64,000 nucleotides of DNA from Candidatus Rhodobacter oscarellae (GTDB lineage Bacteria; Pseudomonadota; Alphaproteobacteria; Rhodobacterales; Rhodobacteraceae): NCBI RefSeq assembly GCF_001078595.1, contig NZ_LFTY01000002.1:3741148-3805147 (forward strand). The letters run 5' to 3'. Shown piece after piece: positions 26,656 to 35,122 of this stretch (positions are counted from its first letter, which is position 1; the number at the start of each line of letters is the position of its first letter). The position numbers were made by a program, and so were the translations under genes. The notes beneath the pieces are model-generated. The model did no database searches. It worked only from the letters and a program-made list of their open reading frames with translations, and was not told the origin of the DNA.

Positions 26656-27531
26656 ATGATTAAAGGGTCCCTAACCGCCCTGGTGACGCCGTTCAAGGAC
26701 GGCAAGCTGGATCTGGACGCGCTTAAACGCCTGGTTGACTGGCAGATCGAATGCGGCACGGACGGGCTGGTCCCGGTGGGCACCACGGGCGAGAGCCCGA
26801 CGCTGAGCCACGAAGAGCACGACCTGGTTGTCGAGACCGTCGTCAAGGCCGCCGCGGGCCGGGTGCCGGTGGTTGCGGGCGCGGGGTCGAACTCCACCGA
26901 AGAGTCGATCCGCCTGGCCAAGCATGCCGAGGCCGTGGGCGCCGACGCGATCCTGGTGGTCACGCCCTATTACAACAAGCCGACCCAGGGCGGGCTTTAC
27001 GCGCATTTCAAGGCCGTGCATGACGCCTGCGGGCTGCCGATCATCATCTACAACATCCCGCCGCGCTCGGTCGTCGACATGACGCCCGAGACGATGGGCG
27101 AGCTGGCCAAGCTGCCACGGATCGTTGGCGTCAAGGACGCCACCGCGGATCTGAGCCGCGTGTCGATGCAGCGCATAACCTGCGGGCCGGACTTTGTGCA
27201 GTTGTCGGCCGAGGACCCCACCGCGCATGGCTTCAACGCCCAGGGCGGAGTGGGCTGCATCTCGGTCACCGCGAACGTGGCCCCGGCGCTCTGCGCCGCG
27301 CTGCAGGACGCCTGCGCCGAGGGCGACTTTGCCACGGCGCTGGAGATCCAGGACCGACTGATGCCGCTGCATAAGGCGGTGTTCACCGAGCCCGGGCTGA
27401 TCGGCGCCAAATACGGGCTGTCCCTGCTGGGCCGCTGCGAGGAGGACGTGCGCCTGCCGCATGTCGGGCTGTCCGACGGCACCAAGGCGTTGGTCAAGGA
27501 CGCCATGGTGCAGGCTGGGCTTCTGAACTAG
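26656..27531 (+). CDS. dapA: 4-hydroxy-tetrahydrodipicolinate synthase DapA
   Basis: 291-residue TIM-barrel aldolase of lysine and diaminopimelate synthesis. [32 protein letters not shown], catalytic Tyr in IYNIPPRS, Schiff-base Lys in [10 protein letters not shown] and [12 protein letters not shown] are present. ATG at 26656 has GAAAGGAGC upstream. The neighbouring transglycosylase also serves the cell wall. Confidence 0.96.
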   Translation: MIKGSLTALVTPFKDGKLDLDALKRLVDWQIECGTDGLVPVGTTGESPTLSHEEHDLVVETVVKAAAGRVPVVAGAGSNSTEESIRLAKHAEAVGADAILVVTPYYNKPTQGGLYAHFKAVHDACGLPIIIYNIPPRSVVDMTPETMGELAKLPRIVGVKDATADLSRVSMQRITCGPDFVQLSAEDPTAHGFNAQGGVGCISVTANVAPALCAALQDACAEGDFATALEIQDRLMPLHKAVFTEPGLIGAKYGLSLLGRCEEDVRLPHVGLSDGTKALVKDAMVQAGLLN

Positions 27532-27570
27532 CGCGCTGGCGCTCACAAAGGGCGGGCGCCGCTGCCAAAC

Positions 27571-29067
27571 CTACGGCGCGCCGCCCGCTGCGCTGCCCGG
27601 GAAGAGCTGTGACATCAGAACCGAGCGGCCCGTGTCCTGCACGATGCGCACATGCCGCCGCCGCATCTCGCGCGGGCTCTGCACGCCCACGGAATGCGCG
27701 ATGGTCTCGACCTCTTTGACGATGCCCTTGGCATAGGCCGCGACCTTCGCGTGCTTCTCCTCGGGCACCAGGCCGCGCTGGAAGCGCTTGTTATGCGTGG
27801 TGATCCCCGTGGGGCAGGTGTTTTGGTTGCACTTGAGCGCCTGGATGCAGCCCAGCGAGAACATGAACCCGCGCGCCGAGGTGATGAAATCCGCCCCCGC
27901 GCAGAGCGCCCAGGCCACGTCGCCCGGCACCATCAGCTTGCCCGAGGCGACGATCCGGATGCGGTCCTTCAGGCCGTATTCGTCCCGCAGATCCACCAGC
28001 AGGGGCAGCGCCTCGCGGATCGTCATGCCCACAAGGTCCATCAGCGGCAGGGGCGAGGCCCCGGTGCCGCCCTCGCCGCCGTCGATCGTGATAAAGTCGG
28101 GCGCCTCGCCGCGCGCGTTGATCAGCGCAAAGAACGGCCGCAGCGCCTCCGGGTCCCCCATCACCGTCTTGATGCCCACGGGCTTGCCCGTGACCTCGCG
28201 CACCCGGGCGATCAGGTCCAAGAGGTCGCCGAAATCGTCCACCTCGACATGGCGGTTGGGCGAGATGCTGGCCTCGCCCGCGCGGATGCCGCGGATCTGC
28301 GCGATCTCGGGCGTGACCTTCTCGGCGGGCAGGATGCCGCCCTTGCCGGGCTTGGCGCCCTGGGCGAGCTTGATCTCGAACATGCGCACCTGCTCATGGG
28401 CGGCCACCTCGCGCAGCTTGTCGTCGCTGAGCGCGCCGGCCGCGTCGCGCACGCCGTATTTCGCGGTGCCGATCTGGAACACCAGATCCGCGCCGCCTGA
28501 AAGGTGATAGGGCGAGACGCCGCCCTCGCCGGTGTTCATCCAGATGCCCGCGCCCTGCGCCCCTCGGCTCAGCGCCTCGACCGCGGGTCGGGAGAGGGCG
28601 CCGTAGCTCATGCCGGAGAGGTTGAAGAAGGAACGCGCCGCGTAGGGGCGCCGCGCGCCGGGCCCGATCACAAGCGGCGGCGCGCTGGTGGCCTGCTCAT
28701 CCAGCGGCGGGAAGGCGGCGTTCACAAAGATCGGCGTGCCGGGCACGCCGAGGTTGCGCGTCGAACCAAAGGCCACCGTGTTGCCCTTGCCGCCGGCGGC
28801 GCGCTTGACCCAGTCGCGCTGCGCGCGGTTGAACGGCAGTTCCTCGCGGTCCATGGCGAAGAAATACTGCCGGAAGAACTCGCCCAGCTCAGTGAAGATG
28901 TGCCGGAACCGCCCCAGCACCGGGTAGTTGCGCCGCACGGCGTCCGCGGTCTGCGTGCGGTCGATCACAAACAGCACCGCGACCAGCAGAACGCCCAGGC
29001 CGACGATGAACACAAATGTCAGCGCCAAGAATTCCAGCGAGCGGGCGGTGAACTCCATATAAAGCAT
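27571..29067 (-). CDS. FMN-binding glutamate synthase-like membrane-anchored protein
   Basis: 498-residue protein resembling the central FMN domain of glutamate synthase without the amidotransferase domain. An N-terminal helix (FLALTFVFIVGLGVLLVAVLF) anchors it. FMN and cluster features are FFNLSGMSYGALSRPAVEALS, GGEGGTGASPLPLMD and the Cys-rich GCIQALKCNQNTCPTGITT that binds a 3Fe-4S centre in the family. ATG at 29067 has GGGAG upstream. The natural reaction of these short proteins is unsettled. Head to head with the Rieske ferredoxin gene (191-base gap). Confidence 0.85.
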   Translation of the reverse strand: MLYMEFTARSLEFLALTFVFIVGLGVLLVAVLFVIDRTQTADAVRRNYPVLGRFRHIFTELGEFFRQYFFAMDREELPFNRAQRDWVKRAAGGKGNTVAFGSTRNLGVPGTPIFVNAAFPPLDEQATSAPPLVIGPGARRPYAARSFFNLSGMSYGALSRPAVEALSRGAQGAGIWMNTGEGGVSPYHLSGGADLVFQIGTAKYGVRDAAGALSDDKLREVAAHEQVRMFEIKLAQGAKPGKGGILPAEKVTPEIAQIRGIRAGEASISPNRHVEVDDFGDLLDLIARVREVTGKPVGIKTVMGDPEALRPFFALINARGEAPDFITIDGGEGGTGASPLPLMDLVGMTIREALPLLVDLRDEYGLKDRIRIVASGKLMVPGDVAWALCAGADFITSARGFMFSLGCIQALKCNQNTCPTGITTHNKRFQRGLVPEEKHAKVAAYAKGIVKEVETIAHSVGVQSPREMRRRHVRIVQDTGRSVLMSQLFPGSAAGGAP

Positions 29068-29258
29068 CAAACATCTCCCAAACGGTCACTGGCGCAACTG
29101 TCCGCGCTTCCACGGCGCTGCGCAACCCGGCCCGCGATACTGTGATCCAAGGTGAAGCGCCTCCCGGCGTGCGCGCGGTGTTGCGCCTGAAAGACCGCGC
29201 CCACAAAACCCGTTCAGATGCCCTTGACCGGGCTCGGATCCAGGGCCCTAATTCGGGC

Positions 29259-29573
29259 ATGACCTGGATCCGCGCCTGCGCCACCGAGGATATCGAGCAA
29301 GAGGACCTGATCCGCTTTGACCGCGGCGGGCAGACATACGCGATCTACCGGTCGCCGCAGGATGAGTTCTTCGCCACGGACGGGCTCTGCACCCATGAGG
29401 CGGTGCATCTCGAGAACGGCCTTGTGATGGGCTACGTGATCGAGTGCCCCATGCATAACGGCCAGTTCGACTACCGCACCGGCGCCGCGATGCGCGCCCC
29501 GGCCTGCGAGGCGCTGCGCTGCTACCCGGTGAAGGTCGAGAGTGGCGCGGTGTTCCTGCAGCTGGCAGAATGA
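29259..29573 (+). CDS. Rieske-type 2Fe-2S ferredoxin
   Basis: 104-residue soluble Rieske protein. Cluster ligands are in CTHEAVHLENG and CPMHNGQFDYRTG (Cys-x-His and Cys-x2-His). It is the size of MocE/BphF-type ferredoxins that feed electrons to oxygenases. The ATG at 29259 gives a canonical start MTWIRACATEDI; 39 more open codons upstream have no family likeness. No oxygenase lies next to it, so its partner is unknown; the divergent FMN protein is a possible partner. Confidence 0.88.
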   Translation: MTWIRACATEDIEQEDLIRFDRGGQTYAIYRSPQDEFFATDGLCTHEAVHLENGLVMGYVIECPMHNGQFDYRTGAAMRAPACEALRCYPVKVESGAVFLQLAE

Positions 29574-29775
29574 GCCGCCCACGCGCCGGTGACGACGAAA
29601 CGACAGCGCTGCCAAAAGCGGATCGCGAGGCTCTTCTTCTTGGCCAAAAATACGGCGGCGCTACGGCGCGCCGAACGCAACGCCGCGGGATGCGCCGCCG
29701 CGCGTCTAGCCCCGAGCGCCCGCAAGGCGTCAGCCTGAGGACGCGAGGTAAACATGCACGCCGTAGGCGTTCCTT

Positions 29776-30813
29776 TTAGGAACGGTTCGCCGCGAGCTTG
29801 GCGTCCACAATGGCCACGCCTTGGTCGACGGCGTCCATCTGCATGCCCAGGGTCCCGGCGATCTGCTGCACCACCTTGTCGACGCGCTCGATATGCGGCG
29901 CACCGGCATAGATCGCGCGCGCAGCCGAGGAGGGTTTCAGCAAACCGTTCGCCGCGTTGGCGTATTTCTCAAAGGGCACCTGGTCCGCGGGGTCCGCGCC
30001 CAGCTTGCGCGCCAGCGCGTTGACCCACGCGTAGATCGCGGCCGAGGTCTCGATATCGCTATGCACGGCCTCCTTGATCGGGCGGGCCTCGCCCTCGGTC
30101 ACGCAGCGGTAGTTGCCGGTCAGCAGCATGGACCACTTGGCCAGGGGCACAAAGAGCGACTGATGCACGCGCAGCTTCACCGGCACGTCCTTGCCGTCCA
30201 GCCGCACGGCGGCGATGTCTGCCTCTAGCTGCTCCAGGATGGCGGTATGCGCGGGGTCGCCAAAGGCGGCGGCCTTGAAATTCGTCGGCAGCCCGACATG
30301 CAGAAAGTTCAGCTTCTCCTCTGGCGGGCGGAAGGCCTGCGGATCCGGCGAGCAGAGCGTCATCAGCTCGGGGTCGAACGGGTCCCAGACGCTGGCATCT
30401 GTGAAGCATCCGCGCAGCGCCTCGGCGTCGAGCCCGGGCAGGCGCTTAAGATACGCAAGCGGTGGCATGTTCATGATCGACATTGCGGGCACGCGCGCGG
30501 CGGCGATGCGTGCAAGCAGGTCCTTGACCTCTGCCGCGCGGTATTGCGGCTCCTGCATGGCCATGGCCACCAGATCATAGTCGCCCGGTACGGCGTCCCC
30601 GGGGGCCACCGCGTCCAGCTTGCCCGGCTGGTCGGCGGATCTGATCAACCGTGGCGCGTCCTCGCCCCGCAGGGTGATGCGCACCACCGTGCCGTCGGCG
30701 TTGATCAGCGCGGCTTCCTCCGGCAGGCAAACCAGCGTGACGTCATGCCCCGCCATAAGAAGCTTTGTCGACAATAGCGAGCCGTAGGAGGCCCCAAGGA
30801 TCATGATGCGCAT
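29776..30813 (-). CDS. Ketopantoate-reductase-like NAD(P)-binding protein
   Basis: 345 residues with the ApbA/PanE N-terminal Rossmann pattern MRIMILGASYGSLLSTKLLMAGHDVTLV and a C-terminal helical domain. The GxGxxG motif is altered (GASYGS), and the hallmark catalytic Lys is not obvious, so pantothenate synthesis is doubtful. Annotation as a 2-dehydropantoate 2-reductase N-terminal-domain protein is safer. Stand-alone; the upstream 890 bases hold no gene. Confidence 0.75.
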   Translation of the reverse strand: MRIMILGASYGSLLSTKLLMAGHDVTLVCLPEEAALINADGTVVRITLRGEDAPRLIRSADQPGKLDAVAPGDAVPGDYDLVAMAMQEPQYRAAEVKDLLARIAAARVPAMSIMNMPPLAYLKRLPGLDAEALRGCFTDASVWDPFDPELMTLCSPDPQAFRPPEEKLNFLHVGLPTNFKAAAFGDPAHTAILEQLEADIAAVRLDGKDVPVKLRVHQSLFVPLAKWSMLLTGNYRCVTEGEARPIKEAVHSDIETSAAIYAWVNALARKLGADPADQVPFEKYANAANGLLKPSSAARAIYAGAPHIERVDKVVQQIAGTLGMQMDAVDQGVAIVDAKLAANRS

Positions 30814-31436
30814 CGTTCTACCCTAGTTTTGGTAACATTTTTTTACCGATCTAAGCCATTAAGCGCCAATGCCAACCGGTTTCTTTGTCAAATCCTGATT
30901 TTGACTTCGCGGAGCGTTGGTCGAGTACATTCCTTTCGCTCGGGCGCCCCAAAGAGAAACTTTGCTACCCTGCCGCAGAAGGGCGCGCTTGCAGGGCGGT
31001 CAGCAAGTACGAATCACGGACCCCGGCGGATAACGATGACGGAAACCGGCCTTGAGACAGTCGCTGCTCTGGACGAAATCACTCTTTTGGCGCTGCAAGC
31101 CCGCTCGAGGGCGCGATAGATGCCGCCCTCCGAGATCATCGTTCCCGTCAACGCCAAGCAAGAGGCCGCCGTCGCTGAGCGCATTGCGGCATCCCGGCGA
31201 GGTCGGCGTCGTGAAGCGGGTCACCAAGCTCACCACGCCTTGCGTCGCCCGGCGCAGTGAGGTCCGAGCGGCCACAGCCGCGATGTTTGACCTCAAGCTG
31301 TGGCAACCGCCAAAGAACCCAATCAAGCGCGTGGTTCACGAACCGGATACGCTGAGCGCTTCGGCGGTCCCGCGACGAATCCTCGCGGCGGGCAAATCTC
31401 AACGAATTCTTAACCCCGGAGACAGAACCTAAATAT
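30814..31436. other. Gene-poor stretch
   Basis: I find no supported gene in this stretch upstream of the ketopantoate-reductase-like gene. Short open frames occur on both strands but have neither recognisable motifs nor consistent codon bias. The promoter of the minus-strand gene at 30813 is presumably near 30830-30900, where the DNA becomes AT-rich. Confidence 0.5.
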
Positions 31437-31501
31437 GGGTGGGAACCCCGCGGGTACGAGCGGGTACGAGCCGCGGCTCCCACCCGGATCTATGATCCGG
31501 G
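31437..31501. repeat. Double hairpin with a tandem 10-mer in the loop
   Basis: GGGTGGGA (31437-31444) pairs with TCCCACCC (31478-31485), and CCGCGG (31448-31453) with CCGCGG (31471-31476). Between them GCGGGTACGA occurs twice in tandem (31450-31459, 31460-31469). A second hairpin with arms CCCGGATC (31483-31490) and GATCCGGG (31494-31501) abuts it. From here to the SDR end at 31708 there is no gene; GCGGCTGCACTGCGC near 31534 recurs near 35104. Confidence 0.6.
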
Positions 31502-31707
31502 ACGAATCACCAAGATTTTGCTAACAAAACCCAATGCGCGGCTGCACTGCGCCCAATAAAGAGCACAGCTCCAGCTTAGGTCGACTCCGGAGGGTAGCGA
31601 CCCGCAGTAAGCCCCGGACCAAGCCTTGCGAAGAAACGCGGTGGGACAGGTTTGAATTGCGGGCGCTTGCCCCGAACCCGATGCCGCAGGTCAAAAGGCA
31701 GGGCGTT

Positions 31708-32457
31708 TTAGATCGAGCCTGCCTCGACCATATAGTTGTTCGCCGTGCACATTGCCGCGTCGTCCGAGGCGAGAAACAGCACCATACGCGCCACGTAAAC
31801 CGGGTCGATGAGGTCCGGCAGGCATTGCCGGTTGCGGTGGTTCTCGAGCGCCTCGGGCGTCGCCCAAAGCTCTTTCTGACGTTCGGTCATGATCCAGCCC
31901 GGCACCACGGTGTTGACGCGGATGCGATGCGCGCCCAGGTCCCGCGCCATGGTCCGCGTCAGGCCATGCACCGCGGACTTGGCCGTCGCGTAGGCGGGGA
32001 AACCGCCGCCGGCCTCCCACCAGCTGTTCGAGCCGACATTCACGATAGCGCCACCGCCCCCGACGATCATGTCCGGCGCAATGGCTTGGATCGCAAAGAA
32101 CATGTGCCGCAGGTTCGTGGCCATGCGCTCGTCCCAGTATTCCGGCGTCACCTCGCGCCAGTCGTGCCGGTCATCGCGCGCGGCGTTGTTCACCAGCACC
32201 TGCGCGGGGCCGAGCCGCTCGCGCAGCGCCGCCAACGCCGCCTGCACCGCCGGGATGTCCCGCAGGTCGGCCAGCTCATAAGTCACCCCGTCATGTGCGG
32301 CCGCCATTTCAGCGCTGCCGTTGGCGTCCAGGTCGATGAACCCGACCCGCGCGCCCTGGGCGGCGAAGCCCTTGACGATCTCGGCCCCGATCCCCGCGGC
32401 GCCGCCCGTCACAATCACGGTCTTGCCCTTCAGGCTTGGGTAGTTGGCGAAACTCAT
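31708..32457 (-). CDS. Short-chain dehydrogenase/reductase
   Basis: 249-residue SDR. NAD(P) site TGGAAGIG, NNAARDD in place of NNAG, active-site Tyr and Lys in YATAKSAVHG, and a C-terminal VPGWIMTERQKELWATPEAL. The last motif (WIMTERQ) is seen in SDRs of sugar or sugar-acid pathways, so L-fucose- or galactose-type dehydrogenase activity is possible. ATG at 32457 preferred over one four codons earlier. Lies 129 bases downstream of the VOC gene on the same strand. Confidence 0.85.
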   Translation of the reverse strand: MSFANYPSLKGKTVIVTGGAAGIGAEIVKGFAAQGARVGFIDLDANGSAEMAAAHDGVTYELADLRDIPAVQAALAALRERLGPAQVLVNNAARDDRHDWREVTPEYWDERMATNLRHMFFAIQAIAPDMIVGGGGAIVNVGSNSWWEAGGGFPAYATAKSAVHGLTRTMARDLGAHRIRVNTVVPGWIMTERQKELWATPEALENHRNRQCLPDLIDPVYVARMVLFLASDDAAMCTANNYMVEAGSI

Positions 32458-32586
32458 GGCGGTCTCCAAAGGCTTGGGCGTTCGCCAGCGGCATACCGCC
32501 CTTTGCGGTCAGAGGAAACCGGCGGGTTCGCCGCATTCGCTCGACCAGGGCGCGCCCAGTTCGGCCCCTCGCCCGCGTGAGGCGCG

Positions 32587-33003
32587 CTACCCGTCCCGCC
32601 CAGGTTCCTTCGGGTCGCTGGAGAACAGCGCGACCTTGTTTCCTTGCGGGTCCCGAAGGTAGCCGACGTAGAAATGCGGGCCGTAGGCGGCGCGGAAACC
32701 CGGCGGGCCCTCGTCAAAACCGCCCGCGGCCAGCGCGGCCGCATGAAGCTCGCGCACCTGCTGCTGGCTGCCCGCTTGGAAGGCCACCATGCTGCCGTTC
32801 CCGGCCGAGGCCGGACCCCCATCAAAGGGCGGTGTGACGTAGAAATCCGGCAGGGCCGAGGTCTGCCCCGGCGCAACAGGCAGCGCGTAGCTGAGCCCCT
32901 CATGCCCCTCCTCGAGACCATATCCAAGGGCGGGGAGGAATGCCGAATAGAACCGCTTTGCAAGGGCGATGTCATCCGCCCCCACGGTGACATAGGCGAT
33001 CAT
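32587..33003 (-). CDS. VOC/glyoxalase-family protein
   Basis: 138-residue vicinal-oxygen-chelate protein. It starts MIAYVTVGADDIALAKRFYS as in glyoxalase-like families, with a paired beta-alpha-beta-beta-beta module and the C-terminal YVGYLRDPQGNKVALFS, whose Glu/His metal ligand is replaced by Lys-Val-Ala, so metal use is uncertain. The ATG at 33003 is chosen; the same frame stays open upstream through intergenic element B1 but without VOC likeness. May be co-transcribed with the SDR. Confidence 0.82.
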   Translation of the reverse strand: MIAYVTVGADDIALAKRFYSAFLPALGYGLEEGHEGLSYALPVAPGQTSALPDFYVTPPFDGGPASAGNGSMVAFQAGSQQQVRELHAAALAAGGFDEGPPGFRAAYGPHFYVGYLRDPQGNKVALFSSDPKEPGRDG

Positions 33004-33043
33004 GCCGTGGCCTCGCTGAGCTGCAATATCCACCGATATGCTA

Positions 33044-33348
33044 ACCCGGCGGGGCGGGAAATTGAATTCCGAAACTTTGCCATAGGGGCCAGACGGGGGT
33101 CGGGTCGGCAGGCTGGTCGCGGGGGTCGTTTCCGAGGGGTTAACCCTGCGCGCGGCGGATCCGGGGGCGGGGCCGCGAATCGGTGGGTTAATGGCATATT
33201 TTGTGGATGAATCGCCGGTCGGCAAAGCGTCGGCAAAGTGTCGGCCTTGCGTATGGCACCTCGTATGGCAAATGGTGGGGTTAACAGAGCGCGCGGTGGG
33301 TTTGGGGTTAGTTGGAGGTCCGAGGGTGGTGCGCGAGATCACGCAGCC
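33044..33348. repeat. Intergenic element B1 with element A (copy 2) nested inside
   Basis: 33044-33092 aligns at roughly 80% by eye with 34894-34943 (shared ACCCGGCGGG, GAAATTGAA, CTTGCCATAGGGG, CCAG). 33324-33348 aligns with 34980-35003 (GGGTGGTGCGCGAG, TCACGCA). The two parts are 232 bases apart here but only 37 apart in the other copy. Element A copy 2 (33186-33291, ending GGTTAACAGAGCG) lies within the extra sequence, as if inserted. On the minus strand the first part reads PYGKVSEFNF against PYGKIPEFNF with mainly synonymous changes. The remaining bases to 33459 hold nothing I recognise. Confidence 0.55.
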
Positions 33349-33459
33349 TACGGCTTACTGAGATCATCCGATAGCCGTGGCGCCCGTATTTGTCGCTCAA
33401 CATCAATGATGGCGTCGGTCAGGCAATCTTCCGAAGGAACCAAAAGAGCACATTACGCG

Positions 33460-33918
33460 TCACTCACACCCGCGTCGGAACAGATCCGGATCGATTGGCG
33501 CATTGGCAAAAACCCGGGTAGGATCACACTTCTTCCGATTGTAGGGCACTTTGCCCGTGGACAACGCGAACACATCGCCCGGAACAGACGCCAACGTTGT
33601 GAAATCAGCGATGGATTTGGGGATGCAGGTTTTAGTTCCGCCAGATTGACTCGTCACCGGATTGAATGTCGATTTTCCGTAGGTGTAGCAGATCTCGGTC
33701 GCGCTTGACCGCCGGATCGCTGGCAGGCTCACCCGGTTGCCCGGATACCAAAGCCAACTCTTGGCGACCGTTTCCACATATTCAATCTGAAACCCATGCT
33801 GCGGAGTGAACGACACAGAGGTTTGCCCGACCAATGGATCCGCGATTGGGTTCGCGATCTGTGCCTGTTGCGGGGAACAGCCCAGCAGCAATAGCGCCGG
33901 CAGCCAGCTTAGGCGCAC
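33460..33918 (-). CDS. Putative lipoprotein
   Basis: 152 residues from the GTG at 33918, giving the lipoprotein signal VRLSWLPALLLLGC with a lipobox ending LLGC. The mature part has three further cysteines (EICYTYG, TKTCIPK, KKCDP, RRGC are the Cys contexts) and no family I know. Its start overlaps the end of the upstream lipoprotein gene by ten bases, so the two are coupled and their products may work together at the inner or outer membrane. Confidence 0.65.
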   Translation of the reverse strand: MRLSWLPALLLLGCSPQQAQIANPIADPLVGQTSVSFTPQHGFQIEYVETVAKSWLWYPGNRVSLPAIRRSSATEICYTYGKSTFNPVTSQSGGTKTCIPKSIADFTTLASVPGDVFALSTGKVPYNRKKCDPTRVFANAPIDPDLFRRGCE

Positions 33919-34517
33919 TTGAGGTAAACCGACACGCCACCTTTGTTGGTTGCGGCCCAATCGACGGTGGGAATAGGTTTTGACTGGATGTTGAGATCCG
34001 ACACATCGGCGCCCAGAACCTGACCACCGCTTGCAACGATGATCTTGTTGATATCTTCGGGTTTGGTGGTGCGTGTCCGCTTCCTGTCATCTGCGACGGC
34101 GCGGCGCCCGGCACAAATAGAACGCGATGCAATAGTCTTGGCCAAGTTCAGAACGCTGTTTGAATTCGACCGGTTCAAGATCGAACTGTGCACATTTGCA
34201 ATCTGGGAGCCGGTGACATCCGGGAAAAGCTCGGCGGGCAACCTGCCGCGCCCTAGATTGCCCGGCTTGGACTGCGCGAACATTTGGACAGTTAAGTAAA
34301 CACCTTTGTTGGCTGACACCGATCTGTCGCGCACCACAGAGCCAAATATGAAAGTCTGGTCGCGCCCGCGCGGTTCTCCTGCAAAAGAGAACGGATGGTA
34401 GCCACCCGCCAGGTGTGCTTGGGGCTGCGTTGCAGGTTTTGCGGTTGATGCTGTGGGGCGGGTTTCCGGCGTGCAGGCTGCCAGCATGGAAACAAATAGA
34501 ATTATCAAGACTCTCAT
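33909..34517 (-). CDS. Putative lipoprotein
   Basis: 202 residues with a clear lipobox (MRVLIILFVSMLAACTPE, Cys15). The mature protein includes HPFSFAGEPRGRDQTFIFGSVV and a C-terminal half with SICAGRRAVADDRKRTRTTKPEDINKII in parts, ending VYLKCA; a Cys pair may bond. No known family seen. It overlaps the next lipoprotein gene. GC content is lower than the core genes, consistent with accessory DNA. Confidence 0.68.
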   Translation of the reverse strand: MRVLIILFVSMLAACTPETRPTASTAKPATQPQAHLAGGYHPFSFAGEPRGRDQTFIFGSVVRDRSVSANKGVYLTVQMFAQSKPGNLGRGRLPAELFPDVTGSQIANVHSSILNRSNSNSVLNLAKTIASRSICAGRRAVADDRKRTRTTKPEDINKIIVASGGQVLGADVSDLNIQSKPIPTVDWAATNKGGVSVYLKCA

Positions 34518-35003
34518 TCCGCAATCCTACGAAGAGTTAGCTTCATTTCTACGAGGTGACATCAAGTAAATGATATGTTGATCTTGGGGAAAACCAAATT
34601 CATATCCTTGGTCAATCAGTTCAGCTTCCAACAAAATTCATTCCTTTGCGTTCATCACATTAACCAGTTCAGCGATTTATTCATTTCGTACAGGGCCAGC
34701 CAGGCCCTGACAATGCCAAATAGATTTCGGCAGCGTTTTGCCATGGTTAAATTCGCGGACGTTCCGCGCACCGGTCCCGGGATACAAGTTGGGCTCAGAG
34801 TTGCCATCCGAGCCCAAACGCAACCGGCCGTTCTGGCCCTCCGCCGCGGTGCCCCGCGAGTGTTACTCCGCCGGTATCGCCGCTGCCTTGCTGACCCGGC
34901 GGGCCGAGAAATTGAACTCGGGGATCTTGCCATAGGGGTCCAGCCGCGCGGCGGGGGCGGGATTTGTTGGGATTTCGATGGGTGGTGCGCGAGGTCACGC
35001 ACC
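34518..35003. repeat. AT-rich gap with intergenic element B2
   Basis: 34518-34800 is AT-rich and without a supported gene; it probably carries the promoter of the lipoprotein pair. Element B2 covers 34894-34943 and 34980-35003 and matches the two ends of B1. In minus-strand frame it reads PYGKIPEFNFSARRVSKAAA before a stop at 34863, as if it were the relic of a protein tail. From 35003 to 35122 nothing is seen. Confidence 0.5.
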
Positions 35004-35122
35004 CCTTGGCTTTCTACGCGTCAGCTGAGTCCAGGAGACGCAATAGGTCGCCGGTCCACTATCGGCCTAAACGACCGTCTCGGGCGCCGCCCTTTGGCCC
35101 CCGCGTGCGGCTGCACTGCGCT

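Noticed and set aside
29570-29779. 69-residue ORF after the Rieske gene
   Set aside because: Starts on the stop of the Rieske gene but is very Arg-rich with no motif; probably noise.
30829-31119. 96-residue plus-strand ORF
   Set aside because: No motif, inconsistent codon bias and no ribosome-binding site.
31534-32580. 348-residue plus-strand ORF
   Set aside because: Covers the SDR gene on the opposite strand; the SDR has clear motifs.
34795-34998. Minus-strand ORF through element B2
   Set aside because: Composed of repeat sequence; the PYGKIPEFNF reading is in a different frame and ends at a nearby stop.
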